DNA of 64,000 nucleotides from Babylonia areolata (lineage: Eukaryota; Mollusca; Gastropoda; Neogastropoda; Buccinidae). Below the pieces are notes generated by a model. The model was given only the letters and a program-made list of their open reading frames with translations, was not told where the DNA came from and made no database searches. Location of the stretch: contig NC_134876.1 of the NCBI RefSeq assembly GCF_041734735.1, forward strand, positions 23,678,752-23,742,751, given 5' to 3'. Made by a program: the position numbers and the translations under genes. Below, one piece after another: positions 43,214 through 56,200 of the stretch (within the stretch, counting starts at the first letter, position 1; every line of letters begins with the position of its first letter).

Positions 43214-46200
43214 TGTGTAAACACATGTTAGATTTAAATTTAAGTGTATGTCACTATTTGTTTGTGTTTACAGTTTTTCAAATTCTGTTGACAAATTTAC
43301 TCTGTTGATTGACCATATCACATGTGAATGAACTGATTTTCTTTGTGTCTTTTTTAAATCTGCAGTCCCCGTTAAAGGCTTCCTACAATGTTAGATCATG
43401 GCAGCGAGAAGAGGAAGGTGTAGACAAGGAGGTTGGTAACATTTTTTATTTTATTTTGTTATTATTGTTTTGAATGTTTTATAATGGTCTTTTGTTTTGT
43501 CCACGGTTAGACTGCAAGGAACTTTTTTTTAGTTATTATTGGCTAGTACACACTGTACAAGTCCTACAACTCTTAAGATTGAAATAAATCTTCTGAGTAA
43601 TTTCGCTCTTGGCCTCATATTCTAAGAATAAGAAGCACTATATTAGATTTTCCTGTTCTGTTTAAATCAGTAACTGTAGTGTATTTTGACTTGTTCCAGA
43701 TGAAAGTCAGTTCAAACCAAATATATGAAGCGGGTGGGGGGTAGGGGGGAGGGTGTGTGTGAATAATTGGACTATGCTAACAATAATACTGACAGTATAC
43801 TTGTTTTTCTGTACATAATTATTCATTAAACCTAAATATATGACTCTTTTAAGTAATTTCTTTTATGCATTGGCAGAAAAGATAATAACTAACTGGAACA
43901 AATAACACACAGTTAAACCATTAAATATCACTGTTTAGCTGTTGTTTTTATAATCCAGAAATCGAGAAAATTTCCTTTTTTTTAAATAAATATTTTGTAT
44001 TTGATTGCTTTTTTTTTAATGTTATTTGTTGTTTTCATTATTTCAGAATTGTATTGGCAGATACAACTTGAACATGATTTATTATTGTATATATATATAT
44101 CATTACACATGGGTTTCAATGTAAAGCTTATAATATAGATATTATTAATATTATGGTTATTACCATTAGATTATCAGGTTTGGCTTACTTCTTTACTGTT
44201 AATAATGTATCATCTTAAGGGTTTTTATTTTTATTTATTTATTTATTTTTTTTATAAGTGTAACAGTTATACAGTAAGTAAGTGAGTGGGCATATCACTT
44301 CAGCTGGAACTCACTCGTAGCTGTCTTGCTTTTCAGAGGTTTCTGAAACTTCAGCCAGTTTTTTAATTTGGTTGTAGGAGTTGAATACATTGCACTGAAT
44401 TTTAAAACAATCTGGATTTTTAGTAATTATACACTGCTTATGTTTAAAAAAAAAAAAAAAGGTATTCAATATTTGTTACATATTTGTTGACAAAAAATGC
44501 TATTCAATATTTGTTGCATATTTGTTGATGTGTTTTTTTTGGCAGGGTGACGCAGGCCCACCACCAGCCAAACAAGCCAAGAAAGCTTTGCCATTCTCCA
44601 AGGAAGCAGAGCTGGAGAAAGGAAGGAAAGCGACCCGAGAGCCCCAGCTGACCCGCTCAGTGCACTGGCCCAAGGACAAACACGAGCAGGCCTACACCTC
44701 TGTCAAAGTTCAAAAGCAGCACAAAGATGTGAGAGTATTGATTATGCGGTTTAGGGTTTTAGTCTTGCAACATTACAGAATTTGTATAAAATTGTGGAAG
44801 TCTGGAAAAGTCATGTTAGAACTTAAAGTGAAGAGTTTTTAACCTTTTTCCTGGTCTTGAACATTTTTGGAAAAATATGTTTTGCCCTTCAGAGTGTAGC
44901 ACAGTCTTGCAATTTGAACTCATTGAGCCTTGTGCCCAAGCACTCTTCTGGTATCAAGATTTGTGTCATTAAACATTTTTCACATTCCTGTATATTCATG
45001 TATAAACCGTAAAGGAAGACAACTAACTTCCACAGTATTTCTGATGTGTCCACAGGAAATTTGTAGGAAAAACAGTAAATTTTCTGCAATGTTTCTGCAT
45101 CATAATGGCACGGAAGCCTGCCGAGGCTGAAAGCTCCCCAGGTGCTGTCAACAAGAGCTTGATTACATTTGGGGTGGGGGGGGGGGGGGGGGGGGAAGAT
45201 AAAGGGTTATCCACTGATCTCTCCATCATCAGTGTAGTGGAAGAAATTTTGATTCACTTTGGCTTTGTATGTGGTGTGTAGCATTTTCTGTCTGGTGTGG
45301 AAAAAAATTTGTACAGAATTTTTTTGGGTCACACCTGTGAGAATCCTGCGTCATTAGTTCATTTGTGTACTTTTTGTTCTTTATTTTTGGCAGAGCTAGG
45401 TTTCTTCTGAACTGATTCACATTGGTTGAATGAATAAAAACAGAGGAGAAATTATTTTCATTTTTTTTATATTTTATATTTTTGATACAGAATGAAAAGG
45501 CTGAGAGGATTTATGCTTAAATGATGAAAAGAAAATGGTTTCCATTGTAACCTCAGGTTTTCTCCATCATCCTTTGAAAATGTCGCTTCCTGCTTCAAAG
45601 ACAAATTTTGAATGCAAATTTTGATGAGTGACCCAAGACAGCTGTAGCATGTACGCTTTTCTTCATTTGCAAATTTCCGTTCTTAAATGGACAAAGCTTA
45701 CACAAAAGTTAATTATTACCCCCCAGAAGAAGTTTGGGGAAAGAAAAAAAATCTGCAGACATGAAAATCTGGTCAGACCAGGAAAAAAACTTGACATGCA
45801 GCTCTCAGAGCAGATGTAGGCCAGCAGTGAGTCAGGCAGGTCTGTGATTTACATGAATTATGTTTGGTTGTAGTGTTTGTCTCTCAGCACCTGTCATATG
45901 CTGTTAAACATTAGATTTGTATTCCATGATACACGAACGAGGAGAAGCAGTATTCCATGATTTCCAAACCATTTTTGCTATATTGAGTGTAGCTGAGTGG
46001 TACATATGTTTGTGGACAGTAGCAACATTTAAAAATATTTCTTTTTTTTTGTTTTTTTTGTTTGCAGCTCTACACAGTGGTCCACAATGTGAAGATGGCA
46101 TATGAAGTGCAGGAGTCTGGAGAGACTCAGGACTTTATGGATGACGTGGAATATCTGCTGGAGAATCTCAAAGATAGTGAGCCTATCTCTATACGGGCTC

Positions 46201-49132
46201 TCAGGTCAGTCGTGATTTCCAGCAGTTCTGTGGATTGAGGATAGGAAAGATGGAAAGACTCTGAACAAAGAGTAATAAACAAACAACTGTACACACATGC
46301 AAGCACACACACACAGACAGATGCAAACATGCACAGAAAAATCTGGAAACTATACACACATGCTAGCACACACACAGACACATGCAAACATGCACAGAAA
46401 AATCTGGAAACAAGGATGTGTACATTCATACATGTATGTACACATGTGTACAAGCATGGATGTATACTCTTAATTTAACTGAAAAGACTGAAGATATAAA
46501 ACTTCCTTTTCAGAGAAAAAAAAGCAAATGAAAGAAGAAAAAAAAAAAATCTTACTTGAATGGTCATACTGAAACAAAATACTGTATGATAAAAGCTTAA
46601 AGTTGAATATTGATGTGTCTGTCTAAATAGCTATTATGTTGATCCACTCTTGACACCCTAAGAAGAACAACAATATAGTGTCAGTCATTGTTGAATGCTG
46701 CTCTCGTGTCGGAGCAAAGTGCCTTTCCTAAGAACACAACACCATGCTGAAATGAGGCCTCGAAACCTGATCACTGGTGAACATTGAATCAGAAATCCAA
46801 TGCCTAACTGATTCTGCCATGGTGCTGTAATGATTCTGAACTCGGCTTGCCAGTTGAAACATTGATAGTATGCACTGGTTCCAAGACTCCCTTGATCAGT
46901 TGAGGATAGTTTACTCACTTGATTACTTTGTTTTTGCCTCGTATTTTTTATTATTCTACTTTTGATTACTTGATGTTTGCAGCTTGAGGAAGCCATAATA
47001 AAGACAGAGATAGAAAGCCACTGGTAGCTGGGCTGTCATGTATCATAAAGTCCATTGATGTCAACAACCCTTTGGCGCCTCCTTTAACCTCAACCATTTT
47101 TAACCCCTGTGTTGAACAGCACCATTCAGCTGGCAGCCAAGTGTATCTCCCCAGCATTCCGGATGCACCTGAGAGCTCATGGCACAGTGACCAAGATCTT
47201 CAGCCTGCTTCATGATGCCTGCTCCTCTCCTGTAAGTGATAGTGACTGGTGTGTCACTGATTTACCATTTCTGTATTACTGATGTATTCCAATTAGGTCA
47301 TGTTGCTCACAACCCAGCCAGCCACAGAAGGGCCATTTCAGGGATGAAAACCTGTCAGTAGATAGAAGGCTAGAGAAAGAAAGCATGGAAAATGAGAGGG
47401 TAGGGAGGAGGTGTTTTTGGAAGAGGTGGGTTTGACTTGAAAGAGCTGAGAGCATAGATTTGACAAAGCGAAAAAGGATGGTCTAGAGAAAGAAAAAGGC
47501 TGGTTGTGGACATTGTGGATCTGAAGCTGATCATAGAAAGCGAGATGGGGTGTATGGGTGAAGACAGTCACATAGATAGAATGGGGTAAATTTGTTTAAT
47601 TACACATCTATGCCAGAGAGTGCAGATCTCATACTTAATTCTGTGTGAGACAGGGAGCCAAGGCAGAGATTGCAAGAGAGGAGTGGTATGCTCTTTCCTT
47701 TCTGAGGATGAGTCGATCAGCAGTTTTGCATGTGCTGGATGGAGGAAACGGATGAAGATGTTGCCATGGGTTATTTTTCAGTGCGCCATGTAGGTACTGC
47801 ACACAGGACCTCGGTTTTGTTGTCTCATCTGAATGACTAGACGCTCAGTTTGATTTTCCAGTTAACTTCGGGAGAAAGGGTGATTTGAGATTCAAACCCA
47901 AACCCTCACGGACACTGTATTGGCATATTGGAATTTTAACCAGTCTGCAACCTTCCTGCCTTGAACATTGTAACTCAAAAACTTTTATGTTTTTTTTTGT
48001 TTTTTTGTCGTCAGTAGGCTGCTTAGTAGGTGGTGTCCTCCTTGAACATTATAACTCAAAAACTTTTTTTTTTTTTTTTTTGTCATCAGTAGGGTGCTTA
48101 GTAGGTGGTGTCCTTGAACATTATAACTCAAAAACTTTTTATTATTTTTTTCTATTTTTGTCATCAGTAGACATCAGTAGGTGGTGACTTCCTTGAACAT
48201 TATGACTCAAAACCTTTTTTGTTTTGTCGTCGGTACGGTGTTTAGTAGAAGGTGTCCTAAATATGTAAAATCAGAACAGGCACTACCGAACAACACCAAA
48301 GTGACTCAGCAGCAGTGCAGGGTCTCCTCTGGTGTTTTGGCTTCCTGGTGGCCTAACATTGATGGTTCTGTGTAGGCAGCTGGCGCTGAGACTGAGACAA
48401 ATGAACCGGGGTGTGGTCATGTATGGGGTACTCGGAATGAGCAGTAATGCCACTGAAAAGCCGCAGATAATTGGGCAGAATAAAAACAACAAAAGAATAA
48501 AACAAAACAAAAAAAACCCCACTTTCCTCCTTATATGTCGTATTGTCTTTAAGAAAAGACAAAAAAAAGACAGTGTGATTGCTAACCACCTTGTAGATGT
48601 GAACTGAATAAAAACAAGTAAAAAAAACCATGAAAAAACACAACCCCCAACTATGTTTTATAAGATAATTTTTTTCAAAACATCCTTGCAGTGCCTGGCT
48701 CTGAGCACGGCGTCCATGATGTTCATGCTGTCACGGGACCGGCTGAACATGGACCTGGACAAGGAGAGCCTCCATCTCATGCTGAAGCTGAACGAGGTGG
48801 ACACCCCGCGCTCCAACGGACAGGTGCCGGAGAGCCCCCGGGTGGGAGCAGCAGCGGAGGCAGAGCAGGGGCCGGAGAGCGCCGGAGAGGACAGTGCTGA
48901 CCTGGAGAAGTGGCGTGCCCGTGTGCAGGACCTGCTGGTGCAGCTGCAGAAGGAGACCAACGCCAAGCAGATCGACCTGGACTTTGTCTCGGTGAGTGTG
49001 CTGTGGAGCCACTGTGTGGATTGTTTTGTCCAACACTTGTAGTAGCTGGAGTTTGATTGGTGGGTGGAGTTTGTTTCAGATTGGGTGGCATCCTCTTGGT
49101 AAAGATCGTCATGAGAAAATAAAAAAATATGT

Positions 49133-49227
<95 letters not shown>

Positions 49228-49431
49228 CATACGGATGAGGTGTGTTTCAGTTTGGATGGGACAGAGTATTGACTGCCTCAATAAAGATGGAGCAAGAAAT
49301 AATGGTTTTTTTTGTTGTTATTGTTGTTAACACTATAGACTGGAACTGTTGAAAAGAATTTGTTTCAGTGTCGACTTTGTCTTAGTAAAGTTGAAGTGAG
49401 AAATTTGGTCGTGGTGTTTGGTTGGTTTTTT

Positions 49432-49462
<31 letters not shown>

Positions 49463-50175
49463 TTGTTTACGCTTTAGTCTGGAGTTTTATGGATGATTTT
49501 TAGTTCAGTGTGGTTGGATTAGAGACACAACAAGTTTTTGTTTTTTTGTTTCTGTATGGATAGTAACTTAGTTTTGTTTTGATTTAGTGATGATGAACTT
49601 GGGATTGTATGTTGTTGCAGCAGATATGGCAGGAGAAATAGTGTTAAAATCAGATTTAAAATCTGAAAGTGAAATCAGCATGTTGTAAGTTCAGAGTACA
49701 AGAATGACCTTCAAAAGTTTTGATGTGTGGTAGAATGTTTAGAGGCATTCAGAATGCTCAAAAGCATGCATAACCATTAGTATCCATATCATGTATATCC
49801 ATTGGTTATTGGTATCCATTTGCATACTGATTGGTGTCTGATTGGTGTCCAAATGCCTATCTGTTCGTAACTATATATGCAAATATATTAGTAACTACAC
49901 ATATTTCTGTCCCCACTTTCCAACCACTATGATCACTTCCAGATAGGTTAAAAAAAAAAAATAGAAAAAAAAAAGATGGCGCTGAATTATGGGGTTGTAC
50001 TGTCCCAAGGAAAGCAACCCGAATTGCATGCAGAATAGTGTGCTGTGACTGAATACAAAACAATACAAAACAATACAATACAATGCAATGCAATGCAATA
50101 CAATACAATAATTCAGTCAGGTTTTTTTTTGTTTTCACTGACTTTGATTGTTATGTATGCTGTATTTCTGGATTG

Positions 50176-50219
<44 letters not shown>

Positions 50220-53200
50220 TATCTTCAGTATTGTTCCTTGTTTCTATGTAACATGTAATTACATACCAGCAAACCCTTCTAAAGTACAGACTACTGTCAT
50301 TACAGACAGGGAACCTGGCCATGGAATCATTGCTGAGTCTGACTTCCCGGCGTGCAGGGGAATGGTTCAAGGAGGAGCTGCGAGTCCTGGGGGGTCTGGA
50401 CCACTTTGTGGAGACAAGTAGGTGGAAGGGGTTTTGTTTGCAACATGGGCAAAGTTTCATTAACTCTTTTGCCTCCTTAGTCAACTTTAGTGGACCAGAC
50501 ATTGCACCGCCATAGGCGACTTTAGTTGACGTCGAGGGGTAATGTTAAAAGGAGCATTTTACACATTATAACAAATTTTGATAGCTGCCGCCAATTTCCC
50601 GTTCATTAGAACAATGACTAACTTTTACCCCCTGATCGAGTCTGAAGTAAACAAGCCCATTGTGTTGTTTTGACACAGCTGAAGCCTGTGATTGAGAGTA
50701 TAAAGTCTAAAATATTTGGCACTTGGGAGTGTTTTTCACACAGAAACTTGGTGGTGAAAGAGTTAATAAAAGGTTGTTTTTTTCATTTTTTTGTTTTTTT
50801 TGCTTCTTTTCTTTTTCGTTTCTTTTTCCCACAAATAAAGTTCTAGGTTTGGTGGTTTTCCTTTAGAAACAATTTTCTTTTTGTTTTCCTGACTAGCCAT
50901 GTTATTTATTTATTGTATTTTGGGGTGAATTTTTTAAAAGTGTTACGTTCAGTATCCTGGACTGATGGAGAATGTGAAGATTGTGTTTACAATATTCAGG
51001 TGTTGTTTACATGTGTGTGGAAGGTGGGGGCAGAGAGGGGCAAGGGTGTGTGTGTGTGTGTGTGTATTTTCATCAGTTTTAATGCTTGTGGATATTTAGA
51101 TGTTTTGCTTTCTTTTTGTCATTTAGAAAAAAAAAAAAAAAATGGAAGGGCAGTCTTTGAGTGCAGTGGGTATATTTTACACCTTTGGTTGGTTGTTTTA
51201 CTAAACTTGCCATCCAGTCAAAGTTGATTGTGGTCTTTCTGTATGTCAGTTTTATATTGAATTTTATTTCTTTTCATCATTTGCTGGATTTTTTACATGA
51301 TGAAAGGGAGATAAGATTTGATTTTACTTGACATGCAGCACACATGAAAATGCAGCTTTGCAATTGTCACTGCAGTTGTTATCTTCTGATAATTAGAGTG
51401 CTCCTGTCAGTCTTATTTTGACTTACCTGAGTAAATAAAGTGAGTCTTTGTAGTCAGTGTTTGTCCCCATGGTAAACTTTAACATTGGAATTTTCTAGTA
51501 TTATAGCACTATATTTCACTATTGTATTACAATCCTGGGGATAGCACATAGCAAAAGTGCAGTACCATCCTTTTTTTTTTTTTTTTTTTTTTGTTTTTTT
51601 GTTTTTTTGTTTGTTTTTCTGCATGTAAGTATTTGCTTTTACTAGTAGAGTGGATTTTTCTTCAGAATTTTGCCAGGGACAACACTTTCAACCCTTTTGT
51701 TGCTATGGGTTATGGGTTCTTTTATGTGCACCAAGTGTGCACAGGACTTTAGTTAATCATCTCATCCAAATGACTAGCATCAAGACCACCTTTCAAGGTC
51801 AAGAGGACAGGGAGGACATACTGGTGAGTGTGGGATTCAATCCTGTGTGTTTAGATTCTGTGGCTTCCTAGGCTGTTGTATGGTCACGGTTGATTAAGTG
51901 AGTCTTGAAGGCCTTGCCTCTCTTATTTTTTGTTGATGTTGTTTTTCTGGGTCTTACCCTTTCTCCCAAGTTTTGCTGGAAAATAGTCTGAGCATCTAGT
52001 TATTCAGATGACACTATAAACAGGTTCCATGTGCAGGGCAAACTTTGTGTGCTGATGAAGAACCCATGGCAACATGAGTGTTTTCCTATGAACAAAAGTT
52101 GTAGATGAAATCCATTCCGATTGGTAAACAAGTATTATATGCATCCACTGGAGGCCTGACTAAGCATATTGGGTTGCATGGCTGGTCAGACATCTGCCTA
52201 GCAGATGTTGTGCAGCATATATCGGACTGTCCGAACCCAGTGTCGCCTGCCTCTTTGAGAAACAGAAAGAAAGCGTGTGGTTTGTGATGGATTGCTGATG
52301 AGGTGTCTGCTTTCAGTTCACCGGTGTGGATCAGGCATGAAGGGAGACCTGGCTTCCAATCTGGACAACTACACCCCAAGTCTCAGGAAGCTGGATCGCT
52401 GTCTTCGGGTTCTGGAAAATGTGAGTGTTGTGTGATGTGTGTATGTGTGTGTGTGTGTGTATGTGTTTGTCTTTGTGTGTGTGTGTGTGTGTGTGTGATG
52501 TGTGTGTGTCTTTGTGTGTGTGTGATATGTGTTTGTGTGATTGTGTGTGTGTGATATGTGTGTGTGTGTGTGTGTGAAGGAAAAGTGTAAATTTTTTTTT
52601 TTTTTATAATTTGAAATTGCAAAATGCAGGCCTAGGAAATGTCTTTTAAACATTCTTGATATCTGTAACTATTATTAATTTTTTTTTTTATCCGAATGTT
52701 TCGTTACTCTTGGGAAGACCAACACCATATTTTATAAGAAAAGTAAAGGTTAAAGGGATTGATGTAGTATAACGGTACATGAACTTGACTACTGCACTGT
52801 GACACCTCCTCGAATATGAAAACTGAACTGTGTGTGACATCTGATGTTTGCAGATCACGCTGACCAACACTGACAACCAGAACCATGTGATTGCTTACAA
52901 CAATGGGCTGCTGATCACGGCCACAGGCCGGTATGGCACTTTTCCGTTTTGTTGATTTATCTTTTTTTTTTTTTTTTTTTTTTTTGAAGAGTGTATATTC
53001 AGAAAGTAAGTGTGTGTGTGTGTGTCAGTTTTGATACACATGCGTCAACAACTGTGCATTCATCAGAAATGGAAGTGGCATAGACGCCAAGCAGACTTTG
53101 CAAAGTCAGCATTGTGGACAATTCCTAACGCTAAGCAAACTTTGTGAAACTGAAATTGTTCATGAAATCCAGCCTATGTCTTTATTCCTTGCAGGTTCTC

Positions 53201-56200
53201 ATTTTGGAAAAAAAACAACAACATAGGTCTGTGTTGCAAGAAAGGAGTATTTTGGCTGTAGCACTCTTTTCTGATGTTGGCATAATCTTTTTCCTTATCT
53301 GTCATGCACAAACACACACACACACACACACGCATGCACGCACACACAGTAGTAGAAAAGTATCCATGCTTGAATTGTTCTGTTTATTATTCTACACAAA
53401 TCTCAAACACACATGCAAGGTTTTCGCACGCATGCACACCTACCTGCAAAATGTGCACACACTTTTCACTCACCAACACACACCTACACCCCCCCCTACA
53501 CCCACACACATACCCACATACTCACCCACATACACACCCACCCCCACACACCTACTCACACAAACACACCCACATGCATGTATGCATGTATACCTGTGTG
53601 GTGTGGTGGCTTTTTGATAATGAGCCTGACTAGGAAGTGAGTGTCCAGTGAGGTTCGATTCCCTACATGGACCAGGATTTTTACTGCCCCCTGCACCAGA
53701 CCTTGGGCGGTTGTCTGGGTGCTACTCTTTTGTTTCAAACAATAACCCCCGAAAACGGAGTATGGCTGCCTACATGGCGGGGTAAAAACGGTCATACACG
53801 TAAAAGCCCACTCGTGCATATACGAGTGAACGTGGGAGTTGCAGCCCACGAACGCAGCAGAAGGAAGAAGATACATAGAATGTTGCGCAAGAACACTTGG
53901 CAACAAAAGGGTTGTCTGGCAAAATTATGTAGAAAAAGAATCCTCCTTGATCATAAAACAAATACACATACCGACAGGAAAAAGTAAAAGAAAATGTTGG
54001 GAGAACAGCCTGAATGACGAAAGTGTAATATATTTCTTTCTCAAAAATTTATTATTGAGGGTCTTATGGAACAATGATCACATAATTGTGTGGGTGCCGT
54101 GCTTCACTAATTCTCAAGGAGACATCACTGCATGTGGACAGTCCATTTACTCAGTTTTGAGTTTCCAGTCAAACCGGGGAGAAAGGTTAGAGGGGGATTC
54201 AAACCCTAGACCTTTGCAGATACTGTGTTGTCAGATTAGCATAGTAACATAGTGCCAGCTGTCTCCCCTCACCCTGCAGCGTGCTGTGCCGTGCTGTGCT
54301 GTGCAGACTGCTGCAGCAGTGCGTGGAGTGCCTGCCCACCATGCCCCTGCAGGAGGTGGAGAACGAGGTGGAGCTCAAGGAGCAGGCCGGCTGGATCGTC
54401 TTTGACTGCCTCCTGGCCATCCTCAGGGTCATGCTCAACGTCACCCATGACAACGGTGAGGGGTGTACTGTAACTTGTCATGTTTTTCTTGTGTTTTTTT
54501 TTGTTACCTGTTGTACTGTACAGTTGATGCACTCTCAGGTCATCTCTTATGGGGTGGGCTTGGGTGTTTGGCGAGTCTTTTTGCCAGATTTGTTCTTTTT
54601 CATTATATGGAGAAAGTCTTAAGAAAAAATACGAAACAAAAAACCTGTTAGTTGTAAAATAAGACTTGCCTAAAATCAAGAAACACACACCTTCCCTACC
54701 CCCACACAGTGTCACAGCAAGAAATGGCACCTGGAGATATATTAGTATGTGTACTGCCTGTCAAGGTTCAGTGTACATATAGCTTTGGGAATAAAAGGAC
54801 AGTTATACATTGTTGTGTTTGCTTGGAGGGCTTTAAATCTGTCCACCAGTTTGATGTTGAGGTCTCAATAAAGAGGGTGAGTTGCATCATTCAGAATTGT
54901 GTAAATTTTTTTTTGTTTTGTTTTTGTGGTACATGTCATCAAAACTCTTGTTTTCTTCCCACCGATTATAATGATTGCAATGAAAGATACTTGGATGTGG
55001 GTGTATGTGAGATCTTCAGTTTAATGTCTATTCAGTAGAAGTGTTATTAGACGGAAAGAAGAGAGGTAGTGGATGAAAGAGAGGGAATGCTTGTGAATAT
55101 TAGTGTAAGAAAGTGTCAGTGTCTGTACTAGAGGAAATGAAAATAAGTCTGTTACAAGAAATAAAGTTTAAAGAGATGGTGAAATGTAAAAAATGAGGTG
55201 TTATTGGAGGGAAAATAGGTGTATGCGTATCAGCAAGTATCACAACAATGGAAATATAAGTAACGACATTAGTTAAAATACATTAAAGGAGGATACCAGT
55301 TGGACTGGAGTGTGTTTGAAATTTCCAAAAACACTCTAAGCAATGAAGAATCATTCAAAAATTTTTTCAGTGGCTAATGGAACATTAGTAGAAAAGTGAT
55401 TAACTACAGCTTTTGGAATTAACTGTCTTATGCTTGGACAGTGATTGAGAAGATGACTTAAAGATGTTTGTTTACCACACATACATTTTATATTTTATAT
55501 ATATTGTGTGTGTGTGTGTATGTGAACAGAGCAGGGCAGCGGGCGGGTGGGGCAGGAGGAGGGCCTGCTGCACACAGTGTTGACCTGTGTGGCCTGCACC
55601 CAGTGGTCAGTGCCCCCTGACCAGCGCTTCGACCTCCTCGTGCTGGTCAGTGCCACTGTGTGTGTGTGTGTGTGTGTGTAAAGGTGGTCAGTGCCACTGT
55701 GTGTGTGTGTGTGTGTGTAAAGGTGGTCAGTGCCTATCTGTGTGTGTGTGTGTGTGTGTAAAGGTGGTCAGAGCCTATCTGTGTGTGTGTGTGTGTGTGT
55801 ATAAAGGTGGTCAGTGCCTGCTTGTCTGTGTGTGTGTGTTTGTAAAGGTGGTCAGTGCCTGCTTGTCTGTCTGTGTGTTTGTAAAGGTGGTCAGTGCCTG
55901 CTTGTCTGTGTGTGTGTAAAGGTGGTCAGTGCCTGCTTGTCTGTCTGTGTGTTTGTAAAGGTGGTCATTGTCTGCTTGTCTGTCTGTGTGTTTGTAAAGG
56001 TGGTCAGTGCCTGCTTGTCTGTCTATGTGTGTGTAAAATTGGTCAGTGCCTGCTTGTCTGTCTGTGTGTGTGTGAAGGTGGTCAGTGCCTGCTTGTCTGT
56101 CTGTGTGTGTAAAAGTGGTCAGTGCCTGCTTGTCTGTCTGTGTATTTGTAAAAGTGGTCAGTGCCTGTTTGTCTGTGTGTGTGTTTGTAAAAGTGGTCAG

